From the NCBI GenBank assembly GCA_900544335.1, contig UQUS01000003.1, positions 1-64,000 of the forward strand: DNA of 64,000 bases. The letters are read 5' to 3'. This document shows, piece by piece, positions 8,903 through 18,050 of this stretch. This DNA comes from an uncultured Sutterella sp. GTDB lineage: Bacteria > Pseudomonadota > Gammaproteobacteria > Burkholderiales > Burkholderiaceae_F. Below the pieces are notes generated by a model. The model did not search any database and was not told the origin of the DNA. It saw only the letters and a program-made list of their open reading frames with translations. Every line of letters starts with the position of its first letter. Position 1 is the first letter of the stretch. The position numbers and the translations under genes were made by a program.

Positions 8903-8982
8903 CTCCGTATTCTGACTGAAGTAGGCAAAATTTGACCGTAAGAGGTAGTCATTTTCCCAACAGGGGATGTCGGACCGTATGG

Positions 8983-9717
8983 TTAATCCGAAACGGTCGT
9001 CGCCGTGCCGGCCGACATTGTCTCGGAAGAAGGGGTTTCACGCGTTCCGATGACTTCGGATATACGTTTCCCGCGTGCTTGCGTTTGTTTGCTGCGGAAC
9101 GGCTTTTCGGTTGGTTTGGCAAGAGCTAAAGACGACTTCGGGGTCATTGTGCTGTAGTTTCCTGCGGCAATGTCGCGTCGTGTGATGCGCTCGACTTTCA
9201 CGCGCGCTGTTCCTGCTTTGTGATAGCCGAGTTTCACGGCTGCCGCATAACTCATGTCGATGATGCGGTCTCCGAGAAACGGTCCGCGGTCATTGACACG
9301 AACAATGACGCTTTTTCCGTTACTTAAGTTGGTCACACGGGCATAACTCGGAAGCTCCATGGTCGGATGTGCTGCCGTCATCGCAAACATGTCATAGCGC
9401 TCACCGATGGCGGTCTTGCGTCCGTGGAATTGTTTTCCGTACCAGCTGGCAACCCCTGTTTGAGAATAGGTATGGTCACCGGACATCGGGTAGTAGCGTT
9501 TCCCCATGACGGTGTACGGACGAGAAGCGGCTTTGCAGGATTTTTCGACTTTAAGGACGGTGTGTTCTTGCGCAGTGAAGGGCCGAGATGTTTCGGGCGG
9601 ACCGTCTTTGTCATAGAACTTGCCGGCCTTGGCCATGGCAGAGGATCCGGTCCCACAGATTAAGACAAAAGTTAACCCAAGACAGGAAAAGAAAAGAATC
9701 GGTCGAGCAAAGAACAT
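8983..9717 (-). CDS. rlpA: RlpA-like septal ring lytic transglycosylase
   Basis: 244 residues. An N-terminal hydrophobic segment (ILFFSCLGLTFVLICGTGSSAMA) serves as export signal; the Cys in VLIC lacks a proper lipobox, so lipidation is doubtful. The double-psi beta-barrel spans roughly residues 85-170: QTGVASWYGKQFHGRKTAIGE, MTAAHPTMELPSYARVTNL and the closing NDRGPFLGDRIIDMSYAAA. RlpA enzymes cut peptidoglycan strands lacking stem peptides at the division site. There is no SPOR domain at the C-terminus, which is a Ser/Thr-rich tail instead, so septal targeting would need another route. No clear Shine-Dalgarno precedes the ATG. Confidence 0.88.
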   Translation of the reverse strand: MFFARPILFFSCLGLTFVLICGTGSSAMAKAGKFYDKDGPPETSRPFTAQEHTVLKVEKSCKAASRPYTVMGKRYYPMSGDHTYSQTGVASWYGKQFHGRKTAIGERYDMFAMTAAHPTMELPSYARVTNLSNGKSVIVRVNDRGPFLGDRIIDMSYAAAVKLGYHKAGTARVKVERITRRDIAAGNYSTMTPKSSLALAKPTEKPFRSKQTQARGKRISEVIGTRETPSSETMSAGTATTVSD

Positions 9718-9976
9718 GAGGAATTTTCCGGCACAAAAGGAATTATTCAGATCAGGGGCGGCGATTCAAAAATCTATTTCCAATGGACCTGACTGCAAAC
9801 GCTTCATTGTAATGGTTGCCATCGCGACTGACGCTGTGTCTATGGCGTAATCTGTAGTTATTTGTAAACCGAAGACACGGGAATTTAACGCCATGGCTTG
9901 GTACTTGACTAGGGCAAGGTACCGTCAGCGATGTCAAAAGAAACCACCCTTACCAACAAGTACACAACGGGGACGA

Positions 9977-11320
9977 CTATCGTGTGTAATGCAGTGTCGA
10001 GAGAATAAGTCCCGTTAATGCGTCAGGATTTCTGTTAAGTTTCCCTGCGCTATTGACCGGAAGGTGTTTTACCCAGGCAATCCGTCTCGGTCTCTTGTAC
10101 GGCGCGAGTTTCCCGACAAGTGCTTCTTTGAGATTTTTTTCGGGAAGGGGCTCGCTCTGAGCCACGAGAAGCGCCGTGACAACGGCGCCCCACGTTTTGT
10201 CCGGAAGCCCTAGGACGAGCGCTTCTCGGATTCCGGTAATGCGCGTTAATATATTTTCCACTTCGGCCGGGTAGACGTTTTCTCCGCCCGTGACGATTAG
10301 ATCCGTTCGTCGGGCGTAAACCGTAAGACTCCCGTCTTTATCAAGTGAGGCGATATCGCCCGTATCAAACCACGCATCCTCGCGTAAAAGTGGGTGTCCC
10401 CAGTAGCCGGCCATGCGCATCGGTCCTCGCACGTGGAGTGTCCCGTTTTGAACGGAAAGTTCCGCTAAGGTGTTGGCACGAGCTTTGGCACCGAGAGTCA
10501 GACGCTCTGTGTAGGCACTCGTTGCAACATTGCTGGCCGTTTCCGTCATGCCGTATGTCGTCACAATCGGAATCCCTCGCCCTCGGGCGTCATCTAAAAG
10601 CGTTCGTGAGGCAAACGATCCCCCGAGCAAAATCGCGCGTAATGAGCTTTCAGGTTTAAAGTTCGGAAACTCCTCCAAGAGCTTGGCAAGCATCGTCGGA
10701 ACAATCGAGGCCAGCGTGACGGCGTTTTCTTTCAGGGCACAAATAAATTCACGCGCGCAAAAGTGCGGAAAAAGGACGACACGACTTCGGGCAGCAAGGC
10801 TTCGCGTGAGAATCGAAAGCCCTCCGATGCGCGAGACCGATAGGCTCATGAGCCAGGCATCGTGTTTTGTTAAGGCAATATTTTGAGCGCTTGACCAAGC
10901 ACTGGCCGCAAGGGCACTGCGCGTGAGCATCGCAGGCTTGGGAGTTCCGGTTGTTCCCGATGTCATGAGAACGGCAGCTACACCGTCCGGAATCGGGGCA
11001 TCAATGGCATGAATTTGTTTTAAAAGCGCTTCTTTTTCATGCTCGGTTATGGTCGGATGCAACAGAAGAAAGGGAATCCGTTCTTCTAAAAGCGCATAGA
11101 GCGTGACAAAGACATCAAGCCGATTGTCTCCGACAAGAATGTAAGGACGCCCTTTGGCGGGGCGGTAAAGGCCGGCGCGGCGCTTATGCACGAGGGCATT
11201 GAGCTTTCCGTAGGTGTAGTTCTTTCCGAAGTCCGTAAGAGCAACGCCGTCCGGACATTCTCGGGCGGCGTCTTCAATAGAAAAGGCCGTATTGACGTAC
11301 CGCTCAAAAGGATAGGGCAT
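9977..11320 (-). CDS. menE: o-Succinylbenzoate-CoA ligase (MenE), AMP-forming
   Basis: 447 residues of the ANL adenylate-forming superfamily. The P-loop LMTSGTTGTPKPAMLTR falls near residue 120, the aromatic/acidic motif TTYGMTETASNV near 260, the hinge DTGDIASLDKDGSLTVYARRTDLIVTGGENVYPAEVEN near 340-370, and the C-terminal catalytic lysine region PVNSAGKLNRN near 430. MenE activates o-succinylbenzoate to its CoA thioester in menaquinone synthesis. The substrate is inferred from the directly preceding menB (4 bp upstream); the superfamily fold alone would not fix it. The rest of the men pathway is not in the window. Confidence 0.88.
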   Translation of the reverse strand: MPYPFERYVNTAFSIEDAARECPDGVALTDFGKNYTYGKLNALVHKRRAGLYRPAKGRPYILVGDNRLDVFVTLYALLEERIPFLLLHPTITEHEKEALLKQIHAIDAPIPDGVAAVLMTSGTTGTPKPAMLTRSALAASAWSSAQNIALTKHDAWLMSLSVSRIGGLSILTRSLAARSRVVLFPHFCAREFICALKENAVTLASIVPTMLAKLLEEFPNFKPESSLRAILLGGSFASRTLLDDARGRGIPIVTTYGMTETASNVATSAYTERLTLGAKARANTLAELSVQNGTLHVRGPMRMAGYWGHPLLREDAWFDTGDIASLDKDGSLTVYARRTDLIVTGGENVYPAEVENILTRITGIREALVLGLPDKTWGAVVTALLVAQSEPLPEKNLKEALVGKLAPYKRPRRIAWVKHLPVNSAGKLNRNPDALTGLILSTLHYTR

Positions 11321-11324
11321 GGCT

Positions 11325-12176
11325 CTACGGCAGGCGCGTAAATTTGGAGTAATCCGGACGGCGTTTTTCTAAGAAGGCGTTCTTGCCTTCGCGCCCTTCT
11401 TCTGTCATGTAGTAAAGAAGCGTTGCATTGCCGGCAAGCTCCTGCAGACCTGCCTGTCCGTCGCAGTCGGCATTGAGCGACGCTTTCAGACACCGAATGG
11501 CAAGCGGAGAGTTCGCAAGAATTTCGCGGCACCACTGCACGGTTTCCGCTTCTAAGTCTTTTAAGGGAACGACTTTATTCACGAGCCCCATGTCAAGGGC
11601 TTCCTGGGCACTGTAAAAGCGGCACAGGAACCAAATCTCGCGGGCTTTCTTCTGGCCGACGATGCGAGCCATGTAACTTGCGCCCCAGCCGCCGTCAAAG
11701 CTACCGACGCGAGGTCCGGTCTGTCCGAACTTGGCGTTGTCAGCCGCAATCGTCAGATCACAGAGCATGTGCAAAACGTGACCGCCTCCGACGCACCAGC
11801 CTGCAACCATGGCAATCACAGGCTTCGGGCAGTTGCGAATCTCTCGCTGAAAATCCAAAACATTAAGACGCGGTGTGCCGTCGCTTCCCACATAACCGCC
11901 CGTGCCGCGCACACGCTGATCGCCGCCTGAGCAAAACGCCAAATCGCCTGCGCCCGTAAGGATGACAACACCGATATCGGAATCGTTTCTTGCATCGTCC
12001 AAAGCCTGACGCATTTCTTTGACTGTAAGTGGCCTAAAGGCATTGCGAACCTCAGGACGATTGATAGTGATCTTGGCAATGCCTTCGGCCTTTTCATAGC
12101 GAATATCCGTGAAGGCTCCGGCCGGTTTCCAGGTAGGAATTCGCGGCAGATTCGATGTATCAAGCATGGGTTGCAT
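11325..12176 (-). CDS. menB: 1,4-Dihydroxy-2-naphthoyl-CoA synthase (MenB)
   Basis: 283 residues of the crotonase fold, with features typical of Men[14 protein letters not shown], the oxyanion segment [12 protein letters not shown] near residue 85, [13 protein letters not shown] near 130, [14 protein letters not shown] near 160 and the C-terminal [20 protein letters not shown]. It closes the naphthoquinone ring of o-succinylbenzoyl-CoA. The ATG at 12176 has AGAGAAG upstream; a second ATG three codons on is possible. It is transcribed together with menE. Presence of menB-menE points to menaquinone-based, probably anaerobic, respiration. Confidence 0.95.
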   Translation of the reverse strand: MQPMLDTSNLPRIPTWKPAGAFTDIRYEKAEGIAKITINRPEVRNAFRPLTVKEMRQALDDARNDSDIGVVILTGAGDLAFCSGGDQRVRGTGGYVGSDGTPRLNVLDFQREIRNCPKPVIAMVAGWCVGGGHVLHMLCDLTIAADNAKFGQTGPRVGSFDGGWGASYMARIVGQKKAREIWFLCRFYSAQEALDMGLVNKVVPLKDLEAETVQWCREILANSPLAIRCLKASLNADCDGQAGLQELAGNATLLYYMTEEGREGKNAFLEKRRPDYSKFTRLP

Positions 12177-12276
12177 AGGTCTTCTCTCGAAAAAGGTAGG
12201 CGGATTGTAATGCGCGCCTGGCTCTAGGTACTTTGCTCTAGAAAAAATAAGGTGTTCCAGTTAGAGATTATGTTTT

Positions 12277-12304
12277 TTGCAACAGTCATTTGAAAAGGTG
12301 ATAT
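12277..12304 (+). promoter_or_regulatory. Candidate porin promoter
   Basis: TTGCAA (12277-12282) and TGATAT (12299-12304) are separated by 16 bp, in an AT-rich stretch about 130 bp ahead of the porin ATG. The leader that follows can form GC-rich hairpins, including AAGACC pairing with GGGTCTT around 12390, which might affect translation. Sequence match only. Confidence 0.4.
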
Positions 12305-12433
12305 TTCTTTGTTGTAGCGCCTAAATGCGCAAGACTATCTTGTCTCTGTCCCGCGGGTAGTTCCCGCCGAAAAGGACGGGAAAGACCTCGCAACGGGTCT
12401 TGAATTTTTCGAATTTGCAATTAGGAGAACACA

Positions 12434-13534
12434 ATGAAAAAGCAAATTCTCGCTTGCGCTGTGGCTGCCGCTTTTGCGACAGGTGCGGTTGCGGCCGAAG
12501 TGACAATCTACGGAGATGTCAACACAGGCTTTGTTTATAACTACACGAAGGAAGGCAACCAAGAGTCCACAAATTCCTTCAAAATGGAAAGCGGCATCAG
12601 CGGTGCTTCTCGCTGGGGTGTCAAGGGCGGTGAAGATCTCGGAAACGGTTATTCCGTGAGTTTTGATCTTCAGAGCGGCTTTGATTCCGATACAGGCAGG
12701 ATGAAATATGACCGCTTGTTCGGCCGTGAAGTCCGTCTGACGGTTGCCGGTCCTTTCGGTGAATTGAGTTTCGGTCGTATGGGCACGATGACATCGTCTG
12801 CCGGCACCTACGACATCTTCCAGGGTACTGCCGACTTGTTTGACGGCGGCTGGACATACTCTATCGCTCAGAATAACTTCTTTTACGATGTGACCCGTGC
12901 GGACAACATGGTGACCTACGCCACGCCGACAATGGCCGGTGTGAAGGGCTATGTCCAGTATTCCTTTAAGGTTGCAAATTATGCTAATGGCGAGGAAGTG
13001 GACGGCACAGAAGGCAAAAACTCTTCCAAGCGTTATGCCGGTGTCGGTGTGACTTATGAGAACGGTCCGCTCTCGCTGGTTGCCGTTTACGACTCTGTCT
13101 TGAACCCGACAGCCGACCCTGTTGCCAAGAAAGACGGTCATGCCTTTAGCTTCGGCGGTAACTATGACTTCGGCGCTGCCAAACTTTACGCCGCTTACCA
13201 GTACGGCAAGAACCAGAACTTTGCCGGTGGCGTTGATGCCTACAAAGATCGCGAAACTCAGGTGAAGGGCCACAACTTCGGTCTCGGTGTAGCCGTTCCG
13301 GTTGGCGTCGGCACCGTCAATTTTGCCGGTTACTACACAACGGCCAAATCCGAGAACAATTCCGATAACACGGTTAGGACCTACAACGTGGCTGCGACCT
13401 ACACCTATCCGTTTAGCAAGCGCACATCCGTTTATGCCGGTGTCGGCTATCTGCAGATCAAGGACAAGCTCACCGGAACAAGTGAGAAGACCAAGTCCTT
13501 TGATGCGGCCATCGGCCTGGCGCACTCCTTCTAA
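12434..13534 (+). CDS. Gram-negative outer-membrane porin (Burkholderia type)
   Basis: 366 residues. A clean signal peptide (MKKQILACAVAAAFATGAVA, cut before AEVTIYG) leads into a beta-barrel of the Porin_4 group: VTIYGDVNTGFVYN, SRWGVKGGEDLGNGYSVSFDLQ, the eyelet-region LSFGRMGTM, and a terminal aromatic Phe preceded by GLAHS, the outer-membrane targeting signature. It forms trimeric diffusion channels for small hydrophilic solutes. AGGAG lies eight bases before the ATG, and a terminator follows. Codon use is highly biased, as expected for an abundant protein. Confidence 0.95.
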   Translation: MKKQILACAVAAAFATGAVAAEVTIYGDVNTGFVYNYTKEGNQESTNSFKMESGISGASRWGVKGGEDLGNGYSVSFDLQSGFDSDTGRMKYDRLFGREVRLTVAGPFGELSFGRMGTMTSSAGTYDIFQGTADLFDGGWTYSIAQNNFFYDVTRADNMVTYATPTMAGVKGYVQYSFKVANYANGEEVDGTEGKNSSKRYAGVGVTYENGPLSLVAVYDSVLNPTADPVAKKDGHAFSFGGNYDFGAAKLYAAYQYGKNQNFAGGVDAYKDRETQVKGHNFGLGVAVPVGVGTVNFAGYYTTAKSENNSDNTVRTYNVAATYTYPFSKRTSVYAGVGYLQIKDKLTGTSEKTKSFDAAIGLAHSF

Positions 13535-13577
13535 TCGGTCTAAGAAAGTCCGTCAGACTTTCGTGTAACGTAATCAA

Positions 13578-13611
13578 AACGGGTGGCGAGCAATCGTCAT
13601 CCGTTTTTTTT
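13578..13611 (+). terminator. Terminator after the porin
   Basis: AACGGGTGGCGA (13578-13589) pairs with TCGTCATCCGTT (13594-13605) through a 4-base GCAA loop with two G-U pairs in RNA, followed by eight T residues. It lies 43 bp past the porin stop. Confidence 0.85.
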
Positions 13612-13690
13612 CGGACACCGACGGAATCGAAACGATTTAGCACGTACGGCGTCCCGCCGCAATTGTGCCCGAGACAATTTCGAAGCGCGG

Positions 13691-14974
13691 TTATCGTCGA
13701 AGACTGTCGCTGTCGAGTAAAAAATCAAACAGGTCCATGAAGAGCACTCCCTGATCGTTGTAGTGCGGAGCAGGGAAGCCTTTCGTAATCATGATTCTCT
13801 TGAAGCCGTCGCGAAGCAAAAGCAAGGGACGCTCCTCTTGATGTTTTTTTTCGGGAGTCGGCAAGCTGTATGCGACCTGAATGTAGTAACGCTCCGATCC
13901 TTGATTGCACACAAAATCAATCTCAAGCTGGTTACGGGAGTACTCGCCTTTCTTGTTGCGCTCGGCTTGCTCGATAAGCCCGACATCGACATCGTAACCG
14001 CGCATTATCAGTGCATTGAAAACAATGTTTTCTAAGGAATGCGTCTCCTCGATTTGTCAAAAGTTAAGCAGGGCATTTCGTAGACCCGAGTCGGAAAAAT
14101 AGTACTTTAACGGGGTGTTGATGTACTTCTTCCCCTTGATATCAAAGCGCCTTGCTCCGGTTAGGACAAAGGCATCCTCAAGGTAGTCGATATAGTTTTT
14201 TATCGTGACAGGACTCAGGGTCTTTTTCTTAACGCTTTTGAACGTGGCAGACAGTTTGGCCGGATTCGTCAGAGCCCCGATTCCCGAGGCTAATATGCGA
14301 ATCAGGTCTTCAAATTCTTCTCGATGGCGAATAGAGTGCCGGTTGACGATGTCGGAAAGATAAGTCTCTCGGAACAAAAATTTCAGGTAATTGCTTTTGT
14401 CTTCCGGTTCCGTGAAACTGAGAATCAACGGTAACCCGCCGTACAAAAGATACTCGTTCCAGCCGCTTTGCCGTTCTCCGTCATACACGGACATGAATTC
14501 TGCGAAAGAGAGCGAGTGCATGTGGACCGGATCGTCTCGTCCGCGGAACTCGGTAATGACATCCTTGGAAAGAAACCGAGCGTTGCTTCCCGTCACGTAA
14601 ACATCTATGTTCGGTCGCCGAATCAAACTATTGAGGACACCGGCAAAACTGTCAAGTAGTTGCACTTCGTCAAGAAGCACATAGTACGGGTCTGAATCGG
14701 TTAATCGGGGATTGAGGGCCTCTAGGAGCGCAGTCGGATTGCATAATGGTGCGTTTTCGTATGCATCGAAGGCGATGTCGATGATGTGCGTTTCGGGGAC
14801 ACCGCACTCAAGGAGGTGGCGCTTAAAAAGTCGAAAAAGCAGGAACGACTTCCCACAACGACGCATCCCGGTAATCACCTTGATCAGACCGTTGTGCTTT
14901 CTGCGAATGAGTCGATTCAAATACAAATCGCGACGGATTTCCGTGGCAACCCCTAGATCGTGAAGGTCTCGCAA
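13691..14974 (-). pseudogene. Disrupted AAA ATPase with DUF4143 domain
   Basis: One reading frame holds a complete ATPase of the AAA_14/DUF4143 type, broken by an in-frame TGA at 14059-14057. Before the stop: RRDLYLNRLIRRKHNG, Walker A TGMRRCGKSFLL, Walker B YYVLLDEVQLL, GSNARFLS and the DUF4143 start ETYLSDIVNRH. After it, in the same frame, the family's closing region resumes with QIEETHSLEN, then RNQLEIDFVCNQG and FKRIMITKGF. A single C-to-T change (CGA to TGA) explains the stop. The start is also odd: the expected ATG before EIRRD appears as ACG at 14944, with AGGGG five bases upstream, leaving only a TTG at 14974. These ATPases are common accessory genes of uncertain role in gut bacteria. 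Readthrough or a sequencing error remains possible. Confidence 0.8.
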
Positions 14975-15109
14975 AAAAATTTAGTAGAGTCGTGTGTTTT
15001 TTTGATTGATGTGAATTATATTGAAGAAGCATGTAGAAAACCCTTTTCTATCATCAAGTTACGCCTATTAAATATTTCTGCAACTTTTTGCAAAAATATT
15101 TAGTAGACT
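14971..15109. repeat. Three copies of a ~17-20-bp AT-rich motif upstream of the ATPase pseudogene
   Basis: Two direct copies, 14971-14990 and 15090-15109, share GCAAAAA(A/T)ATTTAGTAGA and match at 18 of 20 positions. A third, inverted copy at 15065-15081 (CTATTAAATATTTCTGC) faces the second across an 8-base gap, matching 15 of 17. The proximal copy touches the presumed start region of the ATPase. The arrangement looks like an operator or promoter pair. It lies outside the rpmE2 terminator. Confidence 0.55.
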
Positions 15110-15186
15110 AATAGACGCAAGGCCTCAGAGTGCTTTCTCTGCCGGAAAGGACACGTCATCGAGAGATTCTTGTTTTCTTGGTAAAG

Positions 15187-15241
15187 AAAAAAGGAGCGTT
15201 GCAAGAAATCCGGTATTCGGTCCCTTGCAACGCTCCCTTTT
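15187..15241 (-). terminator. Terminator after rpmE2
   Basis: GGAGCGTTGCAA (15193-15204) and TTGCAACGCTCC (15225-15236) form a perfect 12-bp stem with a 20-base loop. On the minus strand it is followed by TTTTTTC, so it ends rpmE2 transcription 18 bp after its stop. Confidence 0.75.
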
Positions 15242-15258
15242 GAGGTAGACGTTCGGAA

Positions 15259-15546
15259 TTAGTTCTTCGTCTTCTTGGCAGCCGCAGCCTCGTTCAATTC
15301 CTTGTTCTTGGCAGCAAACTTGGCACGGAACTTCTCTACGCGACCCGCTTCGACGATACGCGTCTGGGCACCCGTGTAGAAGGGGTGGCTGGCCGAAGAC
15401 GTATCGAGCTTAAAGAGCGGGTAGGTCTTGCCGTCAATCTCGATGGTCTCTTTGGTCTGAACGGCGCTCGAGATGATGAAGGTCTTGTTGACGGAAACGT
15501 CAAGGAACGCGACTTCGCGGTATTCCGGATGAATATTGGGTTTCAT
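15259..15546 (-). CDS. rpmE2: 50S ribosomal protein L31 type B
   Basis: 95 residues. It opens with [19 protein letters not shown] and carries the HPFYTG signature near residue 55, typical of L31. The CxxC zinc ligands of the ordinary form are missing, which marks the zinc-independent type B paralogue. It bridges the ribosomal subunits. A 20-residue Lys/Ala-rich C-terminal extension is present. In many bacteria the type B gene is expressed under zinc limitation via Zur; no convincing Zur box was seen in the 240-bp upstream gap. Monocistronic with its own terminator. Confidence 0.95.
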   Translation of the reverse strand: MKPNIHPEYREVAFLDVSVNKTFIISSAVQTKETIEIDGKTYPLFKLDTSSASHPFYTGAQTRIVEAGRVEKFRAKFAAKNKELNEAAAAKKTKN

Positions 15547-15789
15547 TTTTCAGTTTTCCTAGTAGTTGATTTGTCGGTCGCCCTGGCGTCCTTGCGCACC
15601 CGCCGTCCTGAAAGACGGTCTTATGGCGGGCATGCGCCCACGTGCCCAACCGGGAAGGTTGCCATTATGGACAAGACAGACGGCAAAAGCAAGAAAAATC
15701 CGAGGATTTTCAATCCGCAAGGCTCTCCGAAGCTCGGGCTTACGAAGGGGTGCAATGCGATGAGCGTCTTTTCCCACGATTAGGATGCG

Positions 15790-16506
15790 TTAGGAACCCG
15801 GATGTGCCTTGTGCGCATGCCAAGCAAGCGCCAGATTGCTGTGGCGTTTTAGCGACTCGGTTCCCTGTCGAATATAGTTCCAACTGTCCTCATAGCCGCC
15901 GAGAACGGCAAAGTCCGAAGACTCCATGAAGCGTTTGAAGCCGGCGGGATTATCTTTAAAGCGCAGGGCAAACTCCAAAGCAAATTTAACTTTTTCACGC
16001 TCTCCGCAGTTCAGTTTGTTGTGCAGCACGTGCTCGATATTGCACGACATAAAGAAAATGCGGTACGGAATGCTCCCGAGAACGGTTCGCGTCTTGACGA
16101 GTTCTTTCAGACAACTGCTTTTGCGTTTATTTCTCTCGAGAATCGAGCGACGGCAGGGTGTAGTGATGGCCGATGTGCTGTAGCGGATTTTGCCGAACGT
16201 CGAGTTTTGATAGACGGCCTCGTCGGGAATAAAGGCACCGTCCGTATCGGTTAATTGAATAACTTCCCGAATGTCGCTTCGCGTCAGGAAGTGATTGCGG
16301 GCTAAAAAGGCGTGGACGACCTTGCCGACCTTGCGACGGATGGAAGCGGGAGTGACGCCTGCGCGCGAGGTAACGTCGCCGTGCGTGATTTCGACAATCA
16401 AGTCATCTCGAGAAAAAATCGAGGATAGGCAGAGTTCTAAGGCATCCGAATCGGTTCTTCCTTCGACAATTACCAGGAGAATTTTCTTTTCGTACGACCT
16501 AGTCAT
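15790..16506 (-). CDS. TOPRIM-like protein, partner of the upstream AAA ATPase
   Basis: 238 residues, no family recognised with certainty. The N-terminus KKILLVIVEGRTDSDAL has the hydrophobic strand plus Glu-Gly of a TOPRIM fold, and VIQLTDTDGAF near residue 87 supplies the DxD acidic pair expected to bind Mg2+. The rest is helical and basic. TOPRIM proteins paired with an AAA_15 ATPase occur in phage-defence systems (OLD-type nucleases, PARIS AriA/AriB, AbiL), where this subunit is the nuclease or toxin. The ATG at 16506 overlaps the ATPase stop by 8 bp and has GGAGG five bases upstream, implying translational coupling. The function is inference from context; the protein could instead be RloB-like. 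Confidence 0.6.
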   Translation of the reverse strand: MTRSYEKKILLVIVEGRTDSDALELCLSSIFSRDDLIVEITHGDVTSRAGVTPASIRRKVGKVVHAFLARNHFLTRSDIREVIQLTDTDGAFIPDEAVYQNSTFGKIRYSTSAITTPCRRSILERNKRKSSCLKELVKTRTVLGSIPYRIFFMSCNIEHVLHNKLNCGEREKVKFALEFALRFKDNPAGFKRFMESSDFAVLGGYEDSWNYIRQGTESLKRHSNLALAWHAHKAHPGS

Positions 16507-17884
16507 GACGGCCTCCCGCTTCGCGTAACGCCAGGGCAATGCGGGCACTGCTTGTCGGGTTATAAAGCGGCGTGGTTCCCGAAGAGCCGAGAATGAGCAT
16601 GCGGTAATAAAGATCCCGCAGGTTCATTGCGGCCTGCGAGGCCTTGATATGCACATAGGCATCTTTCGGGTCGGCTGTCGTAAAGGCCACGCAGGCGCGG
16701 TCCATTGTCTCGAGCGCTCGCAAATTGTGGGAGGTAAAAATCAGTTGCCCCATGCCGCGCTGCGAGATGATGCGTAACAGTTCCCCAAGGAGGTACTCGA
16801 AAACGCCGGAATCAAGTTCATCGATTGCTACCGTAACCGATGCCTCGTTGTAGACACAAATCAAGAGGTTTAAAACGGAGATAATTTTCTTAATTCCCTC
16901 CGATTCGTACCGAAGCGGAATGGGCTCACGGCTTTTAAGCGAGGAAAGTTCCAAAACGGCAACGTCTTCCCCCTTCGGACCGAGCTCGGTTGAGATGCGC
17001 TTGGCAACGATTGCCAGTCCCGGAATCATCTCCTTAAGGACGAGATTCATTTGCGCGACGAGCTTTTCCAGGGCAGGGAGCTTTTCGACAGACACCTTCA
17101 CAGGACCTGTCAGCGGCAAAAGAAGGAGCCCTCCGCTTAGTGTCGCCGGTGTGTTTTCACCGATGCCGTCGGTGTGTAGTGTCAGTCCCGTACCGGTCGC
17201 ATCCGAGACGAACAATTCGGTTTTCCCGTAAGTAACAAGTCGCTCAAGTACGCCGAGGACCTTGCAAAGGGCCCCGTTTTTTTTCGGATTACTTCCTAGG
17301 CAATCGGTGAGGGCTTCCTTCAGAGTCGGGGAAAAGAGAAACGACGTTCCCTTTTCTCGCGTCAGTTCCCGAGCAACACTCAGCGCCATACGGCGGCTTT
17401 TATCAGGCCTGACAAATTCTTTAAAACGCGATTGCGGTCCGAAAGGTAAATCGTCCGTTGTCGTATCAATTAAGAGTGTCTTGCGGGCTTTTCCGTCTTT
17501 GCCTTTTAAAGCCACCGAAAGCTTTTCTCCGGCAAGGACGCTTGCCGTGGTGTTGACTAGCCCCGAAGGCGGGCTTTGCAAGAAAACTTCGTAAGAAAGA
17601 AGGGTTTTCTCATCCTCGCTTGCAAGACAAAAGTCATAGGTGATGTGGGCTTTTTCGGCATCAATCCGAATGCATTCGGCAAGAGACTTTTCCAGGGCGC
17701 GTCCGACAAGAAGAGTTTTAAGCCCGGCTAAGGCGCGGATAAGGGCCGACTTTCCCGATCCGTTTTGGCCGTAGAGCCCCAAAACGCTTCCGCCGCTTTC
17801 AAGTTCCGGGAACGTGAGTTTCCCATGGATGACGTTCTTAAAGTTCTCGAGCGTCAAGGCCGTTAAGCGAACACACGATGCCAT
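16499..17884 (-). CDS. AAA_15/OLD-like ABC-type ATPase of a putative two-gene defence module
   Basis: 461 residues with SMC/RecF-like ATPase architecture. The N-terminus VRLTALTLENFKNV leads to the Walker A GLYGQNGSGKSALIRAL near residue 40; the middle holds variable helical insertions; the C-terminal half has YESEGIKKIISVL (signature-like), the Walker B VTVAIDELDSGVF and the switch histidine LIFTSHNLRALE. Such ATPases sense or load and control an effector nuclease. ATG at 17884 has GGAGGTGTT upstream. A TOPRIM-like gene overlaps its end. The pair lies between rpmE2 and spoT, with a repeat array 170-220 bp upstream. No mobility gene is adjacent. The ATPase class is clear; the defence role is inferred. 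Confidence 0.75.
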   Translation of the reverse strand: MASCVRLTALTLENFKNVIHGKLTFPELESGGSVLGLYGQNGSGKSALIRALAGLKTLLVGRALEKSLAECIRIDAEKAHITYDFCLASEDEKTLLSYEVFLQSPPSGLVNTTASVLAGEKLSVALKGKDGKARKTLLIDTTTDDLPFGPQSRFKEFVRPDKSRRMALSVARELTREKGTSFLFSPTLKEALTDCLGSNPKKNGALCKVLGVLERLVTYGKTELFVSDATGTGLTLHTDGIGENTPATLSGGLLLLPLTGPVKVSVEKLPALEKLVAQMNLVLKEMIPGLAIVAKRISTELGPKGEDVAVLELSSLKSREPIPLRYESEGIKKIISVLNLLICVYNEASVTVAIDELDSGVFEYLLGELLRIISQRGMGQLIFTSHNLRALETMDRACVAFTTADPKDAYVHIKASQAAMNLRDLYYRMLILGSSGTTPLYNPTSSARIALALREAGGRHD

Positions 17885-18050
17885 AACAACACCTCCGAAA
17901 CAAAACGTACCTGTTGTCCCATTTTAGCGAAACCCTCAAAGTTCAAAGTGTGTTTTGGGGGCTTCTCGGAGGTCTTCTCGTGACTGCCTGCGCCGCAAAG
18001 CCCTCCGGGCAGTGGTCTACGAACAGGAGAGGGAGCGGGGTTCAGGGGGA

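Noticed and set aside
12335..13525. 396-codon open frame on the minus strand across the porin
   Set aside because: It is antisense to a clear porin gene with strong codon bias; the length follows from that bias and it has no domain or ribosome site.
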